DNA of 49,286 nt from Rhodococcus sp. (in: high G+C Gram-positive bacteria) (lineage in GTDB: Bacteria; Actinomycetota; Actinomycetes; Mycobacteriales; Mycobacteriaceae), in NCBI RefSeq assembly GCF_023264675.1, contig NZ_JAHFVG010000007.1, forward strand, positions 128,318 through 177,603. The letters run 5' to 3'. The translations under genes and the position numbers were made by a program. The notes below the pieces were generated by a model. It worked only from the letters and a program-made list of their open reading frames with translations, was not told where the DNA came from and searched no databases. Shown piece by piece: positions 17,409 through 25,327 of this stretch (positions are counted from its first letter, which is position 1; each line of letters starts with the position of its first letter).

Positions 17409-19612
17409 GCGCGGAGTCTGTCGCGCGCTGCGATGACCGCTCGGTGTTCGAGGAATCTCTCGCGTAGGAATGTGGCGTCTGCGCGTTGCTGCGGATCTTT
17501 CATCCTGGCGATGTCCCCGAGCGTCGGCACACGCACGCTGCGGTTCGCGGTGGAGCCGCCCAAGCTGGCGACGCTGCTCCATTCGGTGTCCGATTCGCTG
17601 ATGTTGCTCTCCCACCAGGTGGGCTCCCAGAGGGCATCGGACGGCGTCCTGTCCACTGGCCGCACGTGTGGATCGGGAACAGTGGACAGATCGACACACT
17701 CGAATATCGGACTTGAATCCGGTTGCTGCGGTGCAGGGTGGCGGGCGGATGGTGAGTTGTGAGTGAACGAAGCCGGCACCATCACCGTTCCGAATGTCGA
17801 TGGTGTGATGCGGTGGAGGCCTGCGGTGGACACCCAGTAGATCGAGTCGCCCAGCAGTCTGGCGGCAGCCCAGAGTTTCATCGTCTTGGCTTGATGATGG
17901 AACTTGCAGAGCGGCTGGAGGTTCGACAGGATCGTCCATCCACCGTGTAGCGGGTTGCGGTGGTCGAACGGGACGATGTGGTCGATTTCGCAGCGTGCCG
18001 CGGGCGTGCTGCAACCGGGAAATGTGCACGAGCAGTGCGTTGCTCGGGTCAGTGCGACCAGCTCCGCCGATGGACGGTACGTCAGTGCTCCCGGTGGTGG
18101 TTCGGTGTAGCCGCCGTGGCCGTCGGGGTGGATTCCGTTCGCGAGCTCGGGATTTTGTGACACTGCACCCATGAATTCGGCGATCGACTTCGACAACGCC
18201 ACATCGCCGCCGCACCCTGATCCCGCTGTACGAGTCTCCCCGGTTGGCGTGGATTCCCTGGTTGCAGTCGGTCCGGAGTTTGTTGGCTCAGACGGTGTTG
18301 GCTCAGACCGTGTTGGCTCAGACGGTTTCGGTACCGACGCGCCTTGGCGAGTCCGGCCTCTCCGCAGGATTCTTCGGGCACGGGCCCGGCCTTCCGGTGC
18401 TACCCGGGTGTGGTGTCCTGGGTCAGCGGAACGGTTCGAGGTGTCCTCGGCGCTGCGCTCTCGATTTTCGCTGCGGCCTCGTTCTCCGCTGCTGCCTTCT
18501 TTGCTGCTCGGGTCCTCGTCGCCGCTGGTCTTGCGCTGTTCCTCTTCGCTCGCGGCTGCTGATTTCGACTCTCTTTGTTCGCTTCCGCTGCCGCTGCCGC
18601 CGCTGCCGCTGCCGCCGCTGCTGCCCGGCGCATCGTCGATCGTCCGTGCTGCCTCCAGCATCTCGGTGAGGAACATCTGCCACCGAGCGTCGCCGGCGAT
18701 CTCCCGTGCGACTGCCGGATCGAGCACGGTGCCGTCGGCGAGGGTTGCCGGCTCACTGGTCAAACCGAGCAGGGGTTCGATATCGATCATGATCTGAATC
18801 AGCGGAGTGCGGCGCTCCGACTGCCGATCTTCCAGGGGCCTCACCGGGCACTCTCGGCGTCCGCAGCGGCACGCGATATAGTCCTCGCGGTGCACGAGCG
18901 CGTGCAGCGCAAAGCAGCGTAACTGCGCGTTGGATCGCGGATCTCCGGAGCACACCGTGCCCGCCAATTCGTCGAGTACTGCGCTGCACTCCGCGCCTTC
19001 GAGCGACGACATCTTGGCAATCAAGGTTGCCGTTCCGTCGTCGTTGCGCTTGACATCGGCCCGGCGCTCCTCGGATTCGACCGCCTTCTGTGCTGCCGAG
19101 GCTTCCTCGGCATCGAAGGAGAACCAGGCCTTCCAGACAGCCTCCCGAAGCGACCTGGTGTTCATCCGCAGCGCAGCCGCGAGGATGTCTGCTTCGAGCG
19201 CGGCAACCGTGGCGTCGCACGCCCTCTCGAGGTTGAGCGCGATCGTGCGCACCCGTGGATAGTCGAGGTCGCCTTGGACGAAGGCCGCATCGACTGCAGG
19301 CAAACGCCACGCCAACTGGTCGCCGACGGTGATCATGTCGTGAGTGATCTTCTTCGAGAGTGCGAGCGTGACTGCCGCTTCGCATTCGACGGTCCTGCGC
19401 GCAAGAACCAGATCCGGATAGTCGACACCGAGTTCGTGAATATCGTTCTCGGTGGCAAACCTGATCTCCGACAATTCACGCACCGCATGCACCACCGTCG
19501 CTGCCGACATGTTCTCGGCCCGCCGTGCATCGGAAAGACGGGCCAGCGCTTCTGCGGCGGCTGCATCTGCAGTCCGTCGGATTCGTTCTGTCGCGCCCCC
19601 CGGCATTCCCAT
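17396..19612 (-). CDS. DUF222 / HNH endonuclease protein (13E12-like), SOS-controlled
   Basis: A 738-aa protein of the DUF222-HNH family, abundant in mycobacteria and rhodococci. The DUF222 helical domain covers about 30-320. A disordered Ser/Glu/Arg/Pro-rich insert runs about 326-470, including repeated SEPTR/SEPTP units. The HNH nuclease fold is at about 525-575, with CTFPGC, CEIDHIVPF (Asp544-His545), NLQPLCKFHH and zinc Cys pairs. The start at ATG 19612 places the transcript start at or next to the ATG. It is probably a DNA-damage-induced nuclease. The cellular role of the family is not established. Confidence 0.88.
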   Translation of the reverse strand: MGMPGGATERIRRTADAAAAEALARLSDARRAENMSAATVVHAVRELSEIRFATENDIHELGVDYPDLVLARRTVECEAAVTLALSKKITHDMITVGDQLAWRLPAVDAAFVQGDLDYPRVRTIALNLERACDATVAALEADILAAALRMNTRSLREAVWKAWFSFDAEEASAAQKAVESEERRADVKRNDDGTATLIAKMSSLEGAECSAVLDELAGTVCSGDPRSNAQLRCFALHALVHREDYIACRCGRRECPVRPLEDRQSERRTPLIQIMIDIEPLLGLTSEPATLADGTVLDPAVAREIAGDARWQMFLTEMLEAARTIDDAPGSSGGSGSGGSGSGSEQRESKSAAASEEEQRKTSGDEDPSSKEGSSGERGRSENRERSAEDTSNRSADPGHHTRVAPEGRARARRILRRGRTRQGASVPKPSEPTRSEPTPSEPTNSGPTATRESTPTGETRTAGSGCGGDVALSKSIAEFMGAVSQNPELANGIHPDGHGGYTEPPPGALTYRPSAELVALTRATHCSCTFPGCSTPAARCEIDHIVPFDHRNPLHGGWTILSNLQPLCKFHHQAKTMKLWAAARLLGDSIYWVSTAGLHRITPSTFGTVMVPASFTHNSPSARHPAPQQPDSSPIFECVDLSTVPDPHVRPVDRTPSDALWEPTWWESNISESDTEWSSVASLGGSTANRSVRVPTLGDIARMKDPQQRADATFLRERFLEHRAVIAARDRLRAPPF
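18281..18325. repeat. 15-bp tandem repeat, 3 copies, inside the HNH gene
   Basis: Units 18281-18295, 18296-18310 and 18311-18325 (TGTTGGCTCAGACGG with one variant base) encode the Pro-Ser-Glu-Pro-Thr repeats of the disordered linker. A partial fourth copy lies just before 18281. Confidence 0.9.
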
Positions 19613-19619
19613 ACGTTCG

Positions 19620-19648
19620 ACTGTAATCGAACATATGTTCGAGTACAA
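19620..19648 (-). promoter_or_regulatory. LexA/SOS box inside the HNH gene promoter
   Basis: A perfect 16-bp palindrome TCGAAC-ATAT-GTTCGA at 19627-19642 matches the actinobacterial LexA consensus TCGAAC-N4-GTTCGA. On the minus strand a TTGTAC -35 (19643-19648) and a TACAGT -10 (19620-19625) are spaced by exactly 17 bp, which the SOS box fills. The ATG at 19612 begins 7 nt after the -10, so the message is probably leaderless. SOS boxes before 13E12 family genes are known in M. tuberculosis. Confidence 0.85.
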
Positions 19649-20006
19649 GGTATGAGATGCGGCAAAGAGGACGCTCGGCGCAGCACCGTTGACGCTACAA
19701 CTGGGACTTCCATCACGAACCACCTGGTATGAGACGTGCGATCCGCGGTAGCCGTACTGACCCGCCAGTGCTCGGCGCCGATCCCGCGGGTGGGCAGGAA
19801 AACCCGTCGACAAGCCCTCCACCTGGTCGTATGTGGACGCAGTGTGCCGTCGACGGCCGTAGGGCATCCGCCCGGCAGGGTGTGGCCGACGAGATGCGTC
19901 CGTCGGACCAACGCCGCGGGACGCGAGAATCATGGGACGCAGCTACGCACTCCGGTGACAGAATGAATCGAATCAATCCGGTGGACGACAGCGTGGACGG
20001 TGCTCG
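19649..20006. other. intergenic region between the HNH gene and the LAL regulator
   Basis: About 358 bp between divergent genes. Apart from two copies of GGTATGAGA (about 19649 and 19727) I see no convincing gene or structured element. Short open frames on the plus strand here lack ribosome sites. The LAL start at 20007 also lacks a clear ribosome site, so its promoter and start should be treated as unmapped. Confidence 0.5.
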
Positions 20007-22802
20007 ATGGCGATCGATAGCGGTGATGGACGCGGATCCGCCTCCGACCTCGTCGGGCGCGAGGATCTCGCAGAGTTGCTCGCCCGCATGGCACGACGAC
20101 CCGGAAGCGGACACCGCACACTGTGGTTGCTCGGCGAAGCGGGCATCGGAAAGAGCACCCTTTTGCGCTACGCGGCAGGTGTGGCGGTCGATTCCGGCGC
20201 GCGAGTGCTGGCGGCGTCCGGAGTCGACGCCGAGACCCACCAGGTTTTCTCGGGGCTGCAGCAACTCCTGTGGCCCGTGATGTCGTTCGTCGACCGCCTG
20301 CCACTCGAAACTCGGCGTTCTTTGGACGAAGCGCTCGGGCGAGTGCCTGCCCTTGGCGCTCTCGACACGTTCGCGTGCCGGCATGCCGTTCTCCAACTGC
20401 TGGAAGATCTGGCGTCCGATCGGCCGCTCGTACTTCTGCTCGACGATGCCCACCTGCTGGATCGCGATTCCCTCGAATTGATCACCTACGTCATCCGCCG
20501 CGTCGGAGGGCCGGTGGCCACACTGTGCAGCGCCCGAGGGCACCGAGTTCCCGACGGGGTGGATCCGGGAGTCCCGGCCATCGAGGTCCCTTCCTTGACG
20601 AAGGCCGAGGCAGCGGTTCTGATCGATCGTCAACCCTCGATGCCGTCGCATTCGGCGCGCTTGGAGATCATCCACCAAGCAGAAGGGAACCCGCTGGCGA
20701 TCGTCGAATTCAGCCGAGCCGTCGCGCGTTCGGGAACGGACATGCTTGCCGGCGCCGGCGTCGACCGCATCCGTCGTGTTCAGTCGCTGTTCTCGGTCAG
20801 GCTGGCAGCGCTGGCGCGCGGACCCCGCACACTGTTGCTGTACGCAGCGTCTGGATCTGGTTACGAGACAGTCGACATCATCACTGCCGCAGCCGGTTTC
20901 GGGAACGATCTGTCGGTGTGGGCCGACGCCGAGAAGTCCGGACTGATCTCGGTCGACAACAGGCGAGTGCACTTTTCGCATCCGCTCGCTCGCGCAGCCG
21001 CCTATTCGGACTGCACGGTGGACGAGCGCCGTCGCGCGCACTCGGACTTCGCCGATATCCTCGTCGCCGATCCGCCGTGTCGCGCCTGGCACCGCGCCGC
21101 GGCTTCCGATGGTCCCGACGAATCGGTTGCAGCCGAGTTGGAGGATGCAGCCGAACTGTCGCAGCGACGTGGCGGATTCTTCGAGGTGGCACGAGCCCTG
21201 GAGCGCGCAGCGCAATGCTCGCCCGACGACGTCGATGCCGCGCGGCGTTATGCTCGCGCAGCCCACGCGGCCTATATGGCCGGCGACCCGCAGTGGGGAT
21301 TGGCCTTGGCGGCCATCGTTCGTAGCACGACGACCGTGACGGAAATACGCACCGCCGCAGTTCTTCCTACGTCGACCATCCTGTTGCAGATCGGGAAACC
21401 CGACGAATCCTTCCAGGTGATTCATCGAACGCTGACGGACTCGATGCCCGAGGACGAGAGCCTTGCACTGGCACTGCTCTCGACGGCGGTGGGCGCCGCG
21501 TACTACGCAGGCGGCGAAGAAAAGCGTGACCGGTTGGCGGCGCTGGCGGCCAACCTTCCGCAAGCCGGGACCGACAACGACGACTTCCTGTCGCCGATGC
21601 CAGACGCTGCGAAATCTGCTGTACGACAATTGATCTACGAGTATTCGACGGGCAATGCCGCACCACTGCAGGCCGACGTCGCCGCGCTCTCGACGCCGGC
21701 GCGGATCTCGTACCTGTTGGCGAAGGGTGCCCGCGCTTACCTGACCGAGAAGAGTGCGGACGCAGCCTCGTACTACGGTCAGGGAATCGAGGCCTTGCGC
21801 GACGTGGGGTCCCTCGGGGCAGGGGCAACTCCTCTTGCCGCCTACGCCGGCGTCATGATCGACACCGGGCGGTGGGACGAGTTCGATTCTGCGGCAACCG
21901 CCGCCGCCGAAGTGGCGACCGTCGGCCGAATGGCCTTGGTCGAGGCATTGGTTGACATCGATCGTGCGCGGATGGCCACCTACCGCGGTGATCTCGCATC
22001 TGCCGGGTCCTATCTCGGGCATGCTTCGACGCTGTTCGATCCGCGGGGAAACCTCGCGTTGACGCTCCTGCACCGACGGGTGCACGCACTGACACTCTGT
22101 GCGCGAGGAGATTTCACCGGCGCCTACGAGAGGTTGAAAACCTTCTTCGGAGAGGACGGGTCTCTCCAGCACCGGATCCTTTCTCCCCTCGCTCTGGTCG
22201 ATCTGGCATGGGCGGGCTCCCGCAGCGGTCAGCAGAGATCCGCGCGGCTTCTGATCACGGCGATCGGGCGTCACATCGGCTCGAACCCACCGGTCCGCGT
22301 CGGATTGCTACGTCAGGTTGCGTCGGCGCTGGTCAGTGAAACCACGCGTGGGGCCGAGCGCCACTTCACGTCGGCGTCGTCCGCCCCGGCGTCGGACGAG
22401 TGGCCGGTCGAGAGGGCGAGGGCTCAGCTTCACTACGGAGAGTGGTTGCGACGCAACCGAAGGCCGGGCGACGCGCGGCGCGCGTTGTCCTCGGCACTCG
22501 ACACGTTCGACAATCTCGGCGCCACGATGTTCGCGGACATCGCTCGGGCAGAACTACGGGCCGCGGGAGGTACCCGCACCGGCGTATCCGACGGTGTGGC
22601 CGGCGGCTGGGCGTCGCTGACCGCGCAGGAACAGCACATCGCATCCCTCGCGGCAGAAGGCTTGACCAACCGGGAGATCGGCGAGCAACTACACCTCTCC
22701 CCGCGCACCATCGGGTCGCATCTCTACCACGTGTATCCCAAGCTCGGAGTCAGCAAGCGGCACGAGCTGCGCCGAGTAATCGACACCGCCGTATCTCGCT
22801 GA
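20007..22802 (+). CDS. LAL-type ATP-binding LuxR regulator
   Basis: A 931-aa STAND ATPase regulator (large ATP-binding LuxR, MalT-like). The Walker A is GEAGIGKST at about 43-51, with a Walker B-like LVLLLDDAHLLD at about 141-152. A long helical, TPR-like middle follows, and the C-terminal LuxR helix-turn-helix is LTAQEQHIASLAAEGLTN, EIGEQL and SPRTIGSHLYH at about 868-915. Such proteins activate nearby operons after ligand binding. The next gene, 161 bp away, is methanol dehydrogenase, and LuxR-type regulators neighbour that gene in other actinobacteria, so it is the likely activator. Its stop codon is reiterated by 15-bp repeats. Confidence 0.87.
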   Translation: MAIDSGDGRGSASDLVGREDLAELLARMARRPGSGHRTLWLLGEAGIGKSTLLRYAAGVAVDSGARVLAASGVDAETHQVFSGLQQLLWPVMSFVDRLPLETRRSLDEALGRVPALGALDTFACRHAVLQLLEDLASDRPLVLLLDDAHLLDRDSLELITYVIRRVGGPVATLCSARGHRVPDGVDPGVPAIEVPSLTKAEAAVLIDRQPSMPSHSARLEIIHQAEGNPLAIVEFSRAVARSGTDMLAGAGVDRIRRVQSLFSVRLAALARGPRTLLLYAASGSGYETVDIITAAAGFGNDLSVWADAEKSGLISVDNRRVHFSHPLARAAAYSDCTVDERRRAHSDFADILVADPPCRAWHRAAASDGPDESVAAELEDAAELSQRRGGFFEVARALERAAQCSPDDVDAARRYARAAHAAYMAGDPQWGLALAAIVRSTTTVTEIRTAAVLPTSTILLQIGKPDESFQVIHRTLTDSMPEDESLALALLSTAVGAAYYAGGEEKRDRLAALAANLPQAGTDNDDFLSPMPDAAKSAVRQLIYEYSTGNAAPLQADVAALSTPARISYLLAKGARAYLTEKSADAASYYGQGIEALRDVGSLGAGATPLAAYAGVMIDTGRWDEFDSAATAAAEVATVGRMALVEALVDIDRARMATYRGDLASAGSYLGHASTLFDPRGNLALTLLHRRVHALTLCARGDFTGAYERLKTFFGEDGSLQHRILSPLALVDLAWAGSRSGQQRSARLLITAIGRHIGSNPPVRVGLLRQVASALVSETTRGAERHFTSASSAPASDEWPVERARAQLHYGEWLRRNRRPGDARRALSSALDTFDNLGATMFADIARAELRAAGGTRTGVSDGVAGGWASLTAQEQHIASLAAEGLTNREIGEQLHLSPRTIGSHLYHVYPKLGVSKRHELRRVIDTAVSR

Positions 22803-22832
22803 GCCGTATCTCGCTGAGCCCTACCTCGCTGA
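22788..22832. repeat. 15-bp tandem repeat, 3 copies, reiterating the LAL gene stop codon
   Basis: Units 22788-22802 and 22803-22817 are identical (GCCGTATCTCGCTGA) and 22818-22832 differs at two bases. Each ends in TGA in the reading frame of the LAL gene, so the gene is followed by two extra in-frame copies of its last five codons including the stop. Confidence 0.95.
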
Positions 22833-22927
22833 GTCAGGTCCCTTACCTGTCCGATCGGGTAGTTCAGGTCGGCACTCGGACGGTTGCCGCCAGAATCCCT
22901 TGTCCCCGATCACCTCCGGAGGACAGA

Positions 22928-22951
22928 GTGAGCGCAGTCACATTCGCTCAC
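22928..22951 (+). promoter_or_regulatory. inverted repeat just before the methanol dehydrogenase ribosome site
   Basis: Perfect 7-bp arms GTGAGCG (22928-22934) and CGCTCAC (22945-22951) are separated by 10 nt. The AGGAGG ribosome site follows at 22953-22958. It could be an activator/repressor site or an mRNA hairpin. It also overlaps an upstream in-frame GTG (22928) that is itself preceded by GGAGG. Confidence 0.5.
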
Positions 22952-22963
22952 CAGGAGGAAACG

Positions 22964-24235
22964 ATGGCAATCGAGCTCAATCAGATCTGGGACTTTCCGA
23001 TCAAGGAATTCCACCCCTTCCCGCGTGCCCTCCTCGGGGTGGGTGCCCACGACATCATCGGCGTCGAGGCCAAGAATCTCGGTTTCAAGCGTTCACTGCT
23101 TGTCACCACCGGCCTCCGCGGTTCCGGAATCATCGAGGAACTGATCGGCAAGATCGAGTACCAGGGCGTCGAGGTCGTGCTGTTCGACAAGGTCGAGTCG
23201 AACCCAAAGGACTACAACGTCATGGAGGCCGCCGCTCTCTACCAGCAGGAGAAGTGCGACAGCATCATCTCCGTCGGTGGTGGCTCGAGCCACGACGCTG
23301 CCAAGGGCGCTCGCATCGTCATCGCCCACGACGGTCGCAACATCAACGAGTTCGAGGGCTTCTCGAAGTCCACGAACAAGGAGAACCCGCCGCACATCGC
23401 CGTGTCCACCACCGCGGGAACGGGTTCGGAGACATCCTGGGCCTACGTCATCACCGATACCTCGGACATGGACAAGCCTCACAAGTGGGTTGCCTTCGAC
23501 GAGGCGTCGATCGTCACCGTCGCCATCGACGATCCGCTGCTGTACTACACCTGCCCTCAGCACTTCACCGCCTACTGCGGGTTCGACGTGTTGGCGCACG
23601 GCAGTGAGCCTTTCGTCTCACGACTCGATTTTGCGCCATCGCTCGGCAACGCTCTGTACTCGGTGGAACTCGTGGCGAAGAACCTGCGTGAGGCTGTGTA
23701 CGAGCCGCGCAATCTGAAGGCCCGCGAGGGAATGATGAACGCCCAGTACATTGCCGGTCAGGCTTTCAACTCGGGTGGACTGGGAATCGTCCACTCGATC
23801 TCACACGCGGTCAGTGCCTTTTTCGACTCGCACCACGGTCTGAACAACGCCATCGCGCTCCCTCGTGTGTGGGAGTACAACCTGCCCTCACGCTACGAGC
23901 GGTACGCCCAGCTGGCAGGCGCTCTCGGCGTGGAGACCCGCAACCTCACCACCGTGCAGGCCGCCGACGCCGCGGTCGAGGCCGCGATCAGGCTCGCGAA
24001 GGACGTCGGCATCCCCGACAACTTCGGTGCCATCAACACCGGTTCCTACGACAAGAACCGGATGAACACCGGAAAGTACCAGGGCCGAGGCGAAGTCATC
24101 CCGGGCGACGAGAAGACAGTGCTCAAGATCTCCGAGCACATTCAGGACGACTGGTGCACCCCCGGCAACCCCCGCGAGGTCACTGTCGGCTCGATGATCC
24201 CGGTCGTCGACCACGCCATCAATAGCTCGTACTAG
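22964..24235 (+). CDS. NDMA-dependent (mycofactocin-associated) methanol dehydrogenase
   Basis: A 423-aa iron-type (group III) alcohol dehydrogenase, highly typical of actinobacterial nitrosodimethylaniline-dependent methanol dehydrogenase (Mno/Mdo, ThcE-like). It starts MAIELNQIWDFPIKEF and has the nucleotide loop SVGGGSSHDAAKG. Metal ligands lie in FDVLAHGSEPF and HSISHAVSAFFDSHHG. The enzyme keeps tightly bound NAD(H) and oxidises methanol and other primary alcohols; the in vivo acceptor is thought to be mycofactocin. The AGGAGG ribosome site supports ATG 22964; an in-frame GTG at 22928 would add 12 residues. MoxR and VWA genes follow. Confidence 0.93.
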   Translation: MAIELNQIWDFPIKEFHPFPRALLGVGAHDIIGVEAKNLGFKRSLLVTTGLRGSGIIEELIGKIEYQGVEVVLFDKVESNPKDYNVMEAAALYQQEKCDSIISVGGGSSHDAAKGARIVIAHDGRNINEFEGFSKSTNKENPPHIAVSTTAGTGSETSWAYVITDTSDMDKPHKWVAFDEASIVTVAIDDPLLYYTCPQHFTAYCGFDVLAHGSEPFVSRLDFAPSLGNALYSVELVAKNLREAVYEPRNLKAREGMMNAQYIAGQAFNSGGLGIVHSISHAVSAFFDSHHGLNNAIALPRVWEYNLPSRYERYAQLAGALGVETRNLTTVQAADAAVEAAIRLAKDVGIPDNFGAINTGSYDKNRMNTGKYQGRGEVIPGDEKTVLKISEHIQDDWCTPGNPREVTVGSMIPVVDHAINSSY

Positions 24236-24268
24236 CCGGCACGCACACAGCAACGAGGAGAAAGAACA

Positions 24269-25327
24269 ATGACATCGGCCGGCCTGGAAGCATGCGGTGA
24301 CTCGATCTTTTCCGACAGCGCCAGCACTGTTCGTGACGGTTTGCGCGAGACGGGCTACATAGCGGACGACGACCTCGCCGTCGTCGTTCATCTCGCGATC
24401 GCGCTCGATCGACCACTGCTCCTCGAAGGTCCGGCCGGTGTCGGCAAGACCGAACTGGCCAAGGCGCTCGCCGCAGCGGGCGGGCGCCGGCTGGTTCGGC
24501 TGCAATGTTACGAGGGGCTCGACGACAACCGAGCTCTGTACGAGTGGGATTATGCCAAACAGCTACTGCACGTGCAGATGCTGCGTGATCGAGTCGGAGC
24601 CGACCTGGCCGAGATCGAGACGACCGAAGCGGCATCGAGGATGTTGGCGAGCACCGATTTCGGCCTGTACTCCGAGAAGTTCCTCTCGGTCAGGCCGCTG
24701 CTCGATGCCATCCTCTCCGAGGAGCCCGTCGTATTGCTCATCGACGAGGTGGACCGCACCGAGGAGTCGATGGAAGCGCTGCTTCTCGAAATTCTGGCCG
24801 AGAAGCAGGTCACCATTCCCGAGGTCGGAACCTTCACTGCCAGGTCCGACCCATGGGTCATCCTGACCTCCAACGACACTCGTGAACTCTCGGCCGCGCT
24901 CAAGCGTCGCTGCCTCCACTACTCCGTTGGATTCCCGACGGCGGAGCGCGAACGTGAGATCGTGTCCTCCCGCGCTCCCGAGGTGGAGGACAAGACCGTC
25001 GCCGATGTCGTCGAACTGGCCCGGTCCCTGAGAGAACTACCCTTGCGCAAGGCGCCGTCGGTATCGGAGGTGATCGACGCGGCCCGTGCCGCAATGCTGT
25101 TGGCGGATCACGACACCGAGCGGACCCGCGAGATCTTGATGTCGGCGCTCCTGAAGTACGGCAGCGATGTCGAACTCGTCCGGAATCGACAAGCAGCTCG
25201 CGTCCAGGAGGCTTCGCACGAACCCCGGGCCAGCATGGCGTCGAAGCCGCCGAACACCACCACCGCGGCCTTCCGGGGCCGGGGCGGGGGAGGCAGTGGA
25301 GGCGGCACTGGAGGCGGCCGGAAATGA
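24269..25327 (+). CDS. MoxR-family AAA+ ATPase
   Basis: A 352-aa AAA+ ATPase. Walker A is GPAGVGKTE (about 54-62), Walker B is VVLLIDEVDR, and sensor 1 is VILTSNDTRE. A short C-terminal lid is followed by a Gly-rich tail (RGRGGGGSGGGTGGGRK). MoxR ATPases act with a VWA-domain partner as metallochaperones that insert or activate cofactors, as NorQ-NorD and CoxD-CoxE do. Here the VWA partner is the next gene, overlapping by 4 bp (ATGA). It lies 33 bp after methanol dehydrogenase with a GAGGAGA ribosome site, so maturation of that metalloenzyme is the obvious candidate role (inference). Confidence 0.9.
   Translation: MTSAGLEACGDSIFSDSASTVRDGLRETGYIADDDLAVVVHLAIALDRPLLLEGPAGVGKTELAKALAAAGGRRLVRLQCYEGLDDNRALYEWDYAKQLLHVQMLRDRVGADLAEIETTEAASRMLASTDFGLYSEKFLSVRPLLDAILSEEPVVLLIDEVDRTEESMEALLLEILAEKQVTIPEVGTFTARSDPWVILTSNDTRELSAALKRRCLHYSVGFPTAEREREIVSSRAPEVEDKTVADVVELARSLRELPLRKAPSVSEVIDAARAAMLLADHDTERTREILMSALLKYGSDVELVRNRQAARVQEASHEPRASMASKPPNTTTAAFRGRGGGGSGGGTGGGRK

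Noticed and set aside
19713..22274. 853-codon open frame antisense to the LAL regulator
   Set aside because: No recognisable domain and Arg/Gln/Gly-rich; the sense strand encodes a complete ATPase-LuxR protein.
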